A stretch of 37,368 nt of DNA from a virus, in the IMG/VR virus record IMGVR_UViG_3300042300_000730, positions 1-37,368 of that record, one strand, 5' to 3'. Made by a program: the position numbers and the translations under genes. Of this stretch, positions 30,783-36,703 are shown in pieces. Position 1 is the first letter of the stretch, and every line of letters starts with the position of its first letter. Below the pieces are notes generated by a model. The model was not told where the DNA came from. It made no database searches and worked only from the letters and a program-made list of their open reading frames with translations.

Positions 30783-31160
30783 CTAGACAGCGTGCTCGTG
30801 CGAGCACACTGATAGAAAGACTTCGAAACCGAAGTTCACAAGGTCATGCTCTCCAGCGATGTCCTGAGTGACGACAGTCTGGTCTGACCAGGTGACGAGA
30901 TGCACGTCATCTGTATCAGGCTCACAGAAGTCCCGGCCGCCGGCTGTAATGCCGAAGCCAGTCTCTTCACTCCACGAGTCTCCCACAATTGAGGAGATTG
31001 CGATGCGAGTCGCGTATGCTGAATCGCTCCAGCGTGGACGAGCTTTCTCGATTGCCGTGGCAATCAAGCTCAGTCTGTCGCTGCCACCCCAGTGACTGTA
31101 TAGCCACACGGGAGGAGTATCTTTAGTGTCGCGGAATCCCACGACGAATCTGTCACCCAT
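30783..31160 (-). CDS. Conserved phage hypothetical protein
   Basis: 125 residues. MGDRFVVGFRDTKDTPPVWL, YSHWGG, ARPRWSDSAYATRIAISSIV and ETGFGITAG match a family common in actinophages; its function is unknown. The start follows GACGAAAGGACAAAGCA. Its mRNA begins with the same stem as the DUF6011 transcript. Confidence 0.76.
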   Translation of the reverse strand: MGDRFVVGFRDTKDTPPVWLYSHWGGSDRLSLIATAIEKARPRWSDSAYATRIAISSIVGDSWSEETGFGITAGGRDFCEPDTDDVHLVTWSDQTVVTQDIAGEHDLVNFGFEVFLSVCSHEHAV

Positions 31161-31180
31161 TGCTTTGTCCTTTCGTCATT

Positions 31181-31200
31181 GCCAAGCGTTATTGCTTGAC
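31181..31200 (-). promoter_or_regulatory. 5'-terminal leader stem-loop GTCAAGC-aataac-GCTTGGC
   Basis: Stem identical to 16146-16165, with a different loop. The first base coincides with the predicted +1. Confidence 0.58.
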
Positions 31201-31206
31201 GAATAC

Positions 31207-31224
31207 ATTATAACAACTCTGGAA
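31207..31224 (-). promoter_or_regulatory. Box/-10 promoter TTCCAGAG-ttgt-TATAAT
   Basis: Drives the gene at 31160; leader about 40 bases. Confidence 0.78.
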
Positions 31225-31229
31225 TTACA

Positions 31230-31280
31230 GGCCTAGGCTGTCTTACCGCGTCCTCACGCATTGGCAAGACAGTCTAGGCC
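31230..31280 (-). terminator. 15-bp hairpin GGCCTAGGCTGTCTT / AAGACAGTCTAGGCC
   Basis: One wobble position and a 21-base loop. A second nested structure (CCAGAC...GTCTGG enclosing GCAT-tact-ATGC) follows at 31279-31324, after the stop at 31329. Confidence 0.6.
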
Positions 31281-31328
31281 AGACCGAACGTCAGCCTGCA
31301 TTACTATGCACGGCATCAGTCTGGGCTC

Positions 31329-31661
31329 TTACTTGGCGTCGAGGACCGTGTAAGACGACTGAACTAGCGTAGCGTCGTGCGCTTCAGGGAACGCAGTCTT
31401 GAGCGCTTCACGATCAATCTTGCTCATGTTGCGATGTTGAATTCGCACACGAACAGTTCCATTGATTGTGCCACTCTTCGCGTCACCAAGCATTGCACGA
31501 AGCTTTTGCTCCGCTTCTGCTTTCTTCGCTTCAAACGCCTTGATTGCTGCTTTCGCAGAGTTGAACTCTGCAATCGCAATCTCAGTTGCAAGTTCATCGA
31601 GAATTGCAACCTGCTCTGCTACTTCGACTGTTGAGGTCGTGATTACTGTTGATGTTGTCAT
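31329..31661 (-). CDS. Coiled-coil protein, possibly recombination-associated
   Basis: 110 residues from the ATG at 31661 (after ACGAAAGGACAATA); the longer in-frame reading crosses the promoter. A Ser/Thr start is followed by a long Ala/Glu/Lys coiled coil (FNSAKAAIKAFEAKKAEAEQ). The C-terminal part, GTVRVRIQHRNMSKIDREAL then KTAFPEAHDATLV, recalls small proteins encoded with phage recombinases. No such recombinase is in the window, so this is tentative. Confidence 0.62.
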   Translation of the reverse strand: MTTSTVITTSTVEVAEQVAILDELATEIAIAEFNSAKAAIKAFEAKKAEAEQKLRAMLGDAKSGTINGTVRVRIQHRNMSKIDREALKTAFPEAHDATLVQSSYTVLDAK

Positions 31662-31688
31662 TATTGTCCTTTCGTTGTGTGTATAGTC

Positions 31689-31706
31689 ATTATATAAACT
31701 CTGGAA
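31689..31706 (-). promoter_or_regulatory. Box/-10 promoter TTCCAGAG-ttta-TATAAT
   Basis: Drives the gene at 31661; leader about 21 bases. A GGAAACGAG / CTCGTTCC hairpin (31703-31730) overlaps the outer edge of the box. Confidence 0.78.
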
Positions 31707-31760
31707 ACGAGAATCAAAGACGCTCGTTCCCAGAGTTGAATTCATTGTATATCAGGGGTG

Positions 31761-32174
31761 TTACAGGGTTGCTGACGCCAGCACTCTTGCTGGCTTCGAG
31801 TCATCAACATGACTTGCGCCATGGAGCTTGACCCAAGCGTCCCAGTAGCACGTTGACGAGCCATCGTCGAACGTCACCTGCTGACTCTTCAGGATGAAAC
31901 CTGGAGAGCAGTTGCATGTGCAACCGGCGTGCTGCGACCAGCTCAATTTGCTGATGTCAAGCACTCCTGCAAGTCCGCTCGAGTGAATCATCGACTTGTA
32001 GACATTGTACGGGCGACGCTTGCGATTCGCAAGGTTGCTCATAAGTGTCTCATCTTCGATGCTTACGTACATCCGAGGAGCTGCTGTCAGCTCTCGGCTG
32101 CTTGTGTATCTACGTTCAGTGAACGTAATTGACCCTCCAGTGAATTCCACTGTACGTCGTCGTTGCGTATTCAT
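31761..32174 (-). CDS. Protein of unknown function with CxCxC motif
   Basis: 137 residues. A basic N-terminus (MNTQRRRTVEF) and RRPYNVYKSMIHSSGLAGVL precede SQHAGCTCNCSPGFILKSQQ, a possible metal-binding cluster with a nearby His. Leader AACGAAAGGACAAGACA. Family not recognised. Confidence 0.68.
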   Translation of the reverse strand: MNTQRRRTVEFTGGSITFTERRYTSSRELTAAPRMYVSIEDETLMSNLANRKRRPYNVYKSMIHSSGLAGVLDISKLSWSQHAGCTCNCSPGFILKSQQVTFDDGSSTCYWDAWVKLHGASHVDDSKPARVLASATL

Positions 32175-32203
32175 TGTCTTGTCCTTTCGTTTGGTGTAAA
32201 TAC

Positions 32204-32221
32204 ATTATATAAACTCCGGAA
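32204..32221 (-). promoter_or_regulatory. Box/-10 promoter TTCCGGAG-ttta-TATAAT
   Basis: Drives the gene at 32174; leader about 23 bases. Confidence 0.76.
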
Positions 32222-32320
32222 AGTTCGGAAGGCCGCTCAAGACGCCACATTCGTTGAACTCAGTTCTGCCTGTTTAACGGAGTGTCAGCTCCGCACCTTC
32301 CTGGCTATCAGCCAATTCTT

Positions 32321-32515
32321 CTAAACGTTGTTGATTGGCTCAAACCCAAGGTCTAGCGCGGCGCGGCGCGCTTCCTTAGCAGTCTTGAACCCACTGAACG
32401 TCGGGCCGACCACCTCGGTGTTGTGGCCGTCGTACGTGCGGTGTATGCCAAAGTACCGACCATTCGGCCCTTTGTATACGACCATCGGCCGTAGAGGCTT
32501 AGCTTTCGTTTTCAT
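32321..32515 (-). CDS. Small basic protein of unknown function
   Basis: 64 residues. MKTKAKPLRPMVVYKGPNGR then YFGIHRTYDGHNTE and a C-terminal helix (KTAKEARRAALDLGFEP). It resembles an AP2/Arm-like strand-strand-helix DNA-binding module, which is only a structural impression. Leader AACGAAAGGACGCAAAGA. Confidence 0.65.
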   Translation of the reverse strand: MKTKAKPLRPMVVYKGPNGRYFGIHRTYDGHNTEVVGPTFSGFKTAKEARRAALDLGFEPINNV

Positions 32516-32548
32516 TCTTTGCGTCCTTTCGTTGAAGTTGATAGTGAT

Positions 32549-32566
32549 ATTGTAACAACTCTGGAT
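32549..32566 (-). promoter_or_regulatory. Box/-10 promoter ATCCAGAG-ttgt-TACAAT
   Basis: Drives the gene at 32515; leader about 27 bases. The first box base lies in the upstream TAA stop. Confidence 0.72.
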
Positions 32567-32820
32567 TAGCTCTCGCCAAGTGGATCGATTACTCGGCGAA
32601 GAGCTGTGTCAATATGAGCGTCTGCATAGCTCTTCTCAAAGCGGAAGCCATCATCGCAAGCTCGGTGATACACGAACCAGCGATAGAAGACCTCGATGTC
32701 TTTTACAACTGGTATGCGTCCGGCTGCGAACTCTGTTCTAAACCGATCACGCAGCACCGGCGTGTCTATTCCGCTAACTACGTGCTCCAGCTCTGCAAGT
32801 TCGACTGATGATACTTTCAT
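32566..32820 (-). CDS. Small protein of unknown function
   Basis: 84 residues beginning MKVSSVELAELEHVVSGIDT, after ACGAAAGGACAACA. Helical, with a Trp/Phe-rich middle (VKDIEVFYRWFVYHRACDDG). The longer in-frame reading crosses the promoter and is rejected. Confidence 0.65.
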   Translation of the reverse strand: MKVSSVELAELEHVVSGIDTPVLRDRFRTEFAAGRIPVVKDIEVFYRWFVYHRACDDGFRFEKSYADAHIDTALRRVIDPLGES

Positions 32821-32847
32821 TGTTGTCCTTTCGTTTGGTGTAGAGTC

Positions 32848-32865
32848 ATTATATAAACTCTGGAA
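32848..32865 (-). promoter_or_regulatory. Box/-10 promoter TTCCAGAG-ttta-TATAAT
   Basis: Drives the gene at 32820; leader about 21 bases. Confidence 0.78.
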
Positions 32866-32867
32866 AC

Positions 32868-33098
32868 CTAAGAATGAGGACTCATGACTGGGAATGCGCA
32901 CTCAACACAAACAACCCATGATACTTCTAATTGATCGCATACTACAACAGCTGGAAAGAATTCGTCGTCTGTCGGGCCAACAACCATTCCGCAGTTGCAG
33001 CACTCGCTTGACTCGTAAAAAAAGTCGTAAGCGCCGACTTCAGCTGCGATCATTGCCTCAATTGGTGTCTCGACTAAGAGAAGGTTATAGCCCAACAC
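32868..33098 (-). CDS. Small zinc-ribbon-like protein
   Basis: 76 residues from a GTG directly after a stem-loop; no Shine-Dalgarno is visible, and an in-frame ATG at 33053 is an alternative. SSECCNCGMVVGPTDDEFFP and VVCVECAFPV give two CxxC-type pairs expected to bind zinc. There is no family promoter, so it is probably expressed from the transcript of the winged-helix gene upstream. The start position is uncertain. Confidence 0.5.
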   Translation of the reverse strand: MLGYNLLLVETPIEAMIAAEVGAYDFFYESSECCNCGMVVGPTDDEFFPAVVVCDQLEVSWVVCVECAFPVMSPHS

Positions 33099-33134
33099 GA
33101 TACAACTGGCTCACGTTCATGAGCCAACTGTATC
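33099..33134 (-). promoter_or_regulatory. RNA hairpin with G-U pairs between two genes
   Basis: On the minus-strand RNA, GATACAGTTGGCTCA pairs fully with TGAGCCAGTTGTATC using two G-U pairs (loop tgaacg). On the plus strand the same site has two A/C mismatches. It sits between the winged-helix gene and the GTG at 33098, so it may be an attenuator or terminator. Confidence 0.55.
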
Positions 33135-33145
33135 AAATCAGAAGC

Positions 33146-33658
33146 CTAAGCTAGGCGTTTAATTTTTGCCAGACGGTCTTCAAGTTCGGCTACCCGGGCC
33201 TGAAGTTTCGCTGTTCGCTCGCTCACAAGAAGATCGATGAGCTGATCTGCAGTGTGCTTTTTGGCAGCGGTCTTGCCTTTTCGAGTGCTAGCAGGCCGAC
33301 GTCCAGTTTTAAGGACGACGCCCGGTACAGCTTCAGCGACGGTGCGTGGAGGCACAACGTTGCCTTTAGCCCAGTACAGCGACGCTTGATAGCCTTTAGG
33401 CGCTTTCATTGATGAGCGAATGAGACGTTCATCCATGGTCTCGGTACGCTTGCTTACCAGGCCGGCGGCTTCCAAACGAATCAACGCGTTTCTCACTGAC
33501 ACCGGATCGGCTTTTCGTCCGGTCATCTGGCTAATTGCTTGCTGAAGCTCAAGAACGCTGAGTGGTTGAGTAGATTCAAGCAACGTAAGTTGAACGTTGT
33601 CTTTCAGTGTTTGGAACATCATTATTTTTTCTTCTATTACTTGATTGTACTTGCGCAT
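33146..33658 (-). CDS. Winged-helix DNA-binding protein with C-terminal coiled coil
   Basis: 170 residues beginning MRKYNQVIEEKIMMFQTLKD; AGGAG 6 bases before the ATG at 33658 fixes the start. Residues about 20-75 read as a winged helix: PLSVLELQQAISQMTGRKAD then VSVRNALIRLEAAGLVSKR. The middle is basic (RRPASTRKGKTAAKK) and encodes one 40-bp repeat copy. The end, VSERTAKLQARVAELEDRLA, is a coiled coil that should mediate dimerisation. A transcription regulator of the phage programme is likely. Confidence 0.75.
   Translation of the reverse strand: MRKYNQVIEEKIMMFQTLKDNVQLTLLESTQPLSVLELQQAISQMTGRKADPVSVRNALIRLEAAGLVSKRTETMDERLIRSSMKAPKGYQASLYWAKGNVVPPRTVAEAVPGVVLKTGRRPASTRKGKTAAKKHTADQLIDLLVSERTAKLQARVAELEDRLAKIKRLA
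33262..33301. repeat. 40-bp bipartite repeat, copy 3 (inside the winged-helix gene)
   Basis: TGGCAGCGGTC...AGGCCGACG with the same length as the intergenic copies. Read in the gene's frame it encodes RRPASTRKGKTAAK. Confidence 0.65.
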
Positions 33659-33694
33659 CGTTTTCTCCTGTGTCTGTTGTATGTTCATTAATAA

Positions 33695-34102
33695 TTATAT
33701 ATTATCATCTCTGGAAACCCAGTTGCCTTCGGTATCGCCAAAGAGTAGCTGATCGTCTCCAGTTCTAGTCCAAGAAAACTCGCAGCACGAGTGTTCGTCT
33801 TCGTCTTCAAAAAGAGTGTGATACGGGGCACCGGCTCGAAAAATGTTTGGAAGAGCGCGAGCAACCTTTAGAAAGCAGTCGTGACAGAGCACTGTCATTT
33901 CTCGTTCTGGTTCTTCAAACATAAAATCGACGAACATGCCATAGCCGCCAAGTAAGTCAAGGACCATGCCATTTATAACTTGCGGATACTCTTCACGAGG
34001 CTCGTAGTCGATATCTACGTCTTCCACGTATTTTGGATTTTGAACGTGAGTATCCTGATTACACTCGTCGCAACGAGTCTTTGGGTAGCTGTCTCTTATC
34101 AT
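33695..34102 (-). CDS. Acidic zinc-site protein, leaderless
   Basis: 135 residues; the ATG is 7 bases after TATAAT. KTRCDECNQDTHVQ near the N-terminus and LCHDCFLKVA near residue 73, plus EHSCCEF, give paired cysteines for one or two zinc sites. The rest is very acidic (YVEDVDIDYEPREEYPQ). Function unknown. Confidence 0.68.
   Translation of the reverse strand: MIRDSYPKTRCDECNQDTHVQNPKYVEDVDIDYEPREEYPQVINGMVLDLLGGYGMFVDFMFEEPEREMTVLCHDCFLKVARALPNIFRAGAPYHTLFEDEDEHSCCEFSWTRTGDDQLLFGDTEGNWVSRDDNI
33699..33716 (-). promoter_or_regulatory. Box/-10 promoter TTCCAGAG-atga-TAATAT
   Basis: Drives the winged-helix gene at 33658; leader about 34 bases. Most of the box lies inside the end of the upstream gene. 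Confidence 0.7.
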
Positions 34103-34109
34103 TACCAGA

Positions 34110-34127
34110 ATTATATAAACTCTGGAT
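34110..34127 (-). promoter_or_regulatory. Box/-10 promoter ATCCAGAG-ttta-TATAAT
   Basis: Leaderless arrangement, 7 bases before the ATG at 34102. The first base is part of the endolysin stop. Confidence 0.75.
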
Positions 34128-34906
34128 TATTCAATGGTGATCTGAAAAAGTCCAGTCTCTCGTCCAAGTCGCTCGAGTGAATTAAGCTCGGGTCCAGCTT
34201 CAGAGTCGTCTCCAACAAATCCAATTGAGCGCATCCAACGAGCTAAAGCTCTCTTCGTCTTCTCGTCGAAGATTCCTGGAATGTATCCTTCAAGGTTACA
34301 CTTCAAGGCCAACGCTCGTTGCAAAGCCTCAGTGTCTAGGTTAGGCTTACTGCTTGGCCGAATCGCGCGAATTGATATTTTGGCAGCGGTCTCGGGTAAT
34401 TCGCCTATGGCAGGCCGATGTTTGAACTCAGGCCTGACGAACGCGAGAACGTCGTTTCTTTCGCGGGCCCTAATAAACACACCGTCTCGGTCCTTTGACG
34501 CCTTAGGCAGGCCTGAATTTATTTGAGCCTCGATCGCCGTGAATATTCCCGCTGACCGATACCGATGAGTCTCGAGTACGATCCCAACGTGCGGCATTCC
34601 AAAAATGGCAGCGGTCGGCCATGCGTAGAAAACAATGTCCCCGGGCCGGGGTCTCTCTGTCAACCGTCTAGCTCTTATAAACTCGCTCAGGCCGGCAGCG
34701 GTCTGCACACAGGAAGGCATAGCCAGGCCGGCGTCTCGAGCGACACAGTCGATGAACGCTCCTGACCACGGCAAAGCATGGCCGGCGTAGCCGACCCGTT
34801 GCGCGAATGGACTTAAGACTCCGGTGCGAACTCGAGTGCCAAGATGAGATTGTGCCTCGAGAAGAAATGTGTCCCGTAGGTTACTACGAAGCGATTTGCG
34901 CGCCAT
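34127..34906 (-). CDS. Endolysin: CHAP-like domain plus peptidoglycan-binding domain
   Basis: 259 residues from the ATG at 34906, which overlaps the coiled-coil gene by 23 bases. Residues about 10-160 read as a CHAP/NlpC-type amidohydrolase that cuts peptidoglycan peptides: ALPWSGAFIDCVARDAGL, RPRPGDIVFYAW and GMPHVGIVLE with H106. The usual W-C pair is W47-S48 here; the only nearby Cys is C54. Residues about 200-259 (LQRALALKCNLEGYIPGIFD then EKTKRALARWMRSIGF) form a peptidoglycan-binding module. Two full and one partial 40-bp repeat lie in the gene, one of them in the linker. It should act with the holin-like protein at 36317 to release virions. Confidence 0.82.
   Translation of the reverse strand: MARKSLRSNLRDTFLLEAQSHLGTRVRTGVLSPFAQRVGYAGHALPWSGAFIDCVARDAGLAMPSCVQTAAGLSEFIRARRLTERPRPGDIVFYAWPTAAIFGMPHVGIVLETHRYRSAGIFTAIEAQINSGLPKASKDRDGVFIRARERNDVLAFVRPEFKHRPAIGELPETAAKISIRAIRPSSKPNLDTEALQRALALKCNLEGYIPGIFDEKTKRALARWMRSIGFVGDDSEAGPELNSLERLGRETGLFQITIE
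34381..34420. repeat. 40-bp bipartite repeat, copy 4 (endolysin linker)
   Basis: TGGCAGCGGTC...AGGCCGATG; in frame it encodes HRPAIGELPETAAK, matching the residues encoded by copy 3. Confidence 0.65.
34606..34616. repeat. Left half of the 40-bp repeat (endolysin)
   Basis: Only TGGCAGCGGTC is present; the right half is not seen at the expected distance. Confidence 0.4.
34693..34733. repeat. 40-bp bipartite repeat, copy 5 (endolysin, diverged)
   Basis: CGGCAGCGGTC...AGGCCGGCG, encoding AGLAMPSCVQTAAG. Two end bases differ. Confidence 0.45.
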
Positions 34907-35057
34907 AGAGCTCGATGATTCCGTCAAGAAGATGAATCGCTTCGTTCAGCCGCGTGGTCATCCGAATGTGTTCCTCTCGAGTCTTTGATTTCTCGATGTC
35001 GGCTTCCAGCTGGGTGATGTGCTCTTGAGCGTGCGAGGTCAGTATCTCCAGTGTCAT
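34884..35057 (-). CDS. Small coiled-coil protein
   Basis: 57 residues (MTLEILTSHAQEHITQLEAD...YGAQIAS). The ATG overlaps the upstream stop (ATGA), and the 3' end overlaps the endolysin start. It is helical throughout with heptad-like Leu/Ile spacing and may be a chaperone or assembly factor. Confidence 0.62.
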   Translation of the reverse strand: MTLEILTSHAQEHITQLEADIEKSKTREEHIRMTTRLNEAIHLLDGIIELYGAQIAS

Positions 35058-36013
35058 GATTCAGCCTCTGTTCGTTCTTCTGTGCTCGTGCTCGATAGTT
35101 CTCTAGGTTCGTTATTTTCGCCGTCACTATTGTCTCTTTCGATCGATGACTCTGATTCACTAACTCCAGCGTCGACTAGTCGAGACGCGACCTCGATCGC
35201 GCTTCTCGATAAACGAGCTAGACGATCTGCTACTATATCAGCTGCACTGCGCGAATCGGTGACATTCAAATTGGCGTCGACTTCAACTCCTCCACGAACT
35301 CCAGCTCGATCAAGAATCTCGGTTGAGGCCTTCAACTTCACCGGCTCGCTAAGAGCGTTCTCCATAAGATCTTCGAGAACGTCAACAGCGTACGGCGCTG
35401 CCTGTACTAGCTTTGCTCGAGCGCGCTCTATATTTTCACCGGGCTTACGCTGAACTGAGCCCAGATGAATACGACAGTAGCCGTCGTCCTTCGCGCGGCC
35501 AGACGCCCAGAGCATACAGCGAATGCCGTCTTCCTTGACATGACGACAACGCGTTGGCATCGCCGCTGGTTTTCTTCTGCTACCTGCAGGAAGGCCACCT
35601 TCGTTCTGTTCTTTTATCCAGTTGCGAGTAGCGCCGATTACCCAAGGTGGAACGAGATAGTCAGCCGCAGATTCCGCGAGTAGATCGAGGCCGGTAATGT
35701 AATCAGAGTTGACTCGGTCTGGGTCAACTAGAATTGGTTTCTTCTCTGTGAGCGAGAGCATTCTTCTGGCCTTGGCCATCTCGTCGCTGCGAGCTTGAAT
35801 AAGACCGGTCGGCACTCCGTTAGAAGCATAGACCGGATCCCAGCCCATCTTGTGTCGACGAAGAATCGCGCGGTTCTCGTAGTTGTCGTGACAGATGCCG
35901 CGCTCTACTTCCTCGATGCCAAGTGCTTCGAGTTGCGGGCGGATATTTATCGGAGAGTCAACCTGAAGCTCTGGACGCTCAGGCTCTAAAGACAGTGGCT
36001 CGAGTTCGCTCAT
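35054..36013 (-). CDS. Zinc-finger protein resembling terminase small subunits
   Basis: 319 residues. An N-terminal alpha-helical region is followed by RCRHVKEDGIRCMLWASGRA then KDDGYCRIHLG near residues 154-183, a Cys3His zinc site. ARAKLVQAAPYAVDVLEDLM and EPVKLKASTEILDRAGVRGG resemble the helical segment of phage small terminases ("LKA..EILDRAG"). The Ser/Glu-rich end is disordered. It lies far from terL, so the role as packaging initiator is tentative; the helix-turn-helix protein at 10997 is the rival candidate. TACATT lies only 3 bases before the ATG. Confidence 0.7.
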   Translation of the reverse strand: MSELEPLSLEPERPELQVDSPINIRPQLEALGIEEVERGICHDNYENRAILRRHKMGWDPVYASNGVPTGLIQARSDEMAKARRMLSLTEKKPILVDPDRVNSDYITGLDLLAESAADYLVPPWVIGATRNWIKEQNEGGLPAGSRRKPAAMPTRCRHVKEDGIRCMLWASGRAKDDGYCRIHLGSVQRKPGENIERARAKLVQAAPYAVDVLEDLMENALSEPVKLKASTEILDRAGVRGGVEVDANLNVTDSRSAADIVADRLARLSRSAIEVASRLVDAGVSESESSIERDNSDGENNEPRELSSTSTEERTEAES

Positions 36014-36042
36014 GTGAATGTACTACGTTTTAGATGTGAAGT

Positions 36043-36082
36043 GAAGAGCCCGGGCGGGGAGAGAGCGGTACCCGGGCTCTTC
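36043..36082 (-). terminator. Perfect 12-bp hairpin GAAGAGCCCGGG / CCCGGGCTCTTC
   Basis: Strong stem with a 16-base loop after the stop at 36096. The tail is only weakly U-rich. Confidence 0.68.
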
Positions 36083-36095
36083 GTCTTGTGCAGAA

Positions 36096-36287
36096 TTACT
36101 TCGCGCCGAACAAACGAGCAAAGAAGCCAGGCTTCTTTTTCGCTGAAACTGGAGCTGAAGGTGGAGTTAGCACTGGAGCTGGAGTTGGAGTTGAAGCTAC
36201 AACTGGAGCATCTGTGCGGAGTTCTGCTTTCTTCTTTGGAGCTGCAGCTTTCTTCGGAGCTGGAGCTTTTTTCTTTGCTGTTGTCAT
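36096..36287 (-). CDS. Lys/Ala/Pro-rich low-complexity protein
   Basis: 63 residues. AKKKAPAPKKAAAPKKKAEL is histone-tail-like, followed by a Pro/Thr/Val linker and a C-terminal KKPGFFARLFGAK. The basic part may bind DNA or teichoic acids, and the aromatic end may be an anchor. It lies between the holin-like gene and the zinc-finger gene. Confidence 0.6.
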   Translation of the reverse strand: MTTAKKKAPAPKKAAAPKKKAELRTDAPVVASTPTPAPVLTPPSAPVSAKKKPGFFARLFGAK

Positions 36288-36316
36288 GGAGGTGATTTTT
36301 CCTTGTTTGGTTGTGA

Positions 36317-36517
36317 TTACTTTGACCCGCGGCCAAAGGCTTTGTCTTTTGGATTTAGGTAGCGTGCTGCTGAAGGAACTACTGCAGCAACTCCCGCTGC
36401 CCAGAGTGCCGACGGATCCGTGTTACCTGAGAGGTACACTGCGATCGCCGCAGAGATGAACGAACGAACGTAAGAGGCGACAAGCTTCTTATTCGCTTCA
36501 CTCAAGAATGCTTCCAT
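36317..36517 (-). CDS. Holin-like small membrane protein
   Basis: 66 residues beginning MEAFLSEANKKLVASYVRSF, with AAGGAG upstream. ISAAIAVYLSG and PSALWAAGVAAVVPSAARYL are two membrane segments separated by a short NTD turn, and KDKAFGRG ends the protein. This layout matches a small holin-like family frequent in marine and actinobacterial phages. Holins open the membrane for endolysins; the endolysin lies three genes downstream. Confidence 0.7.
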   Translation of the reverse strand: MEAFLSEANKKLVASYVRSFISAAIAVYLSGNTDPSALWAAGVAAVVPSAARYLNPKDKAFGRGSK

Positions 36518-36703
36518 ATTTTCATTTCTCCTTAGTGAGCCTTCGGATGAGAGCTCAGGGTAAGTATACAACAGAGAAGAGGATGCGAGAGTTTTTTGAG
36601 TGAGAGAGGAGATTGGACCTGCCTCTCGGATGTCTTTTAGAAACAGGGTTTTGACGGTTGAAAAGTCTGCTCAAGAAAATGCTTCTGAGAATGGCTTAGC
36701 GGA

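Noticed and set aside
31728-31752. Plus-strand CCCAGAGTTGAATTCATTGTAT looks like a promoter copy pointing right.
   Set aside because: The box and -10 are degenerate and no plus-strand gene follows.
16172-34127. The box/-10 spacing resembles sigma-54 promoters (-24/-12).
   Set aside because: The sequences are not GG/GC type, the downstream element is a plain TATAAT, and actinobacteria generally lack sigma-54.
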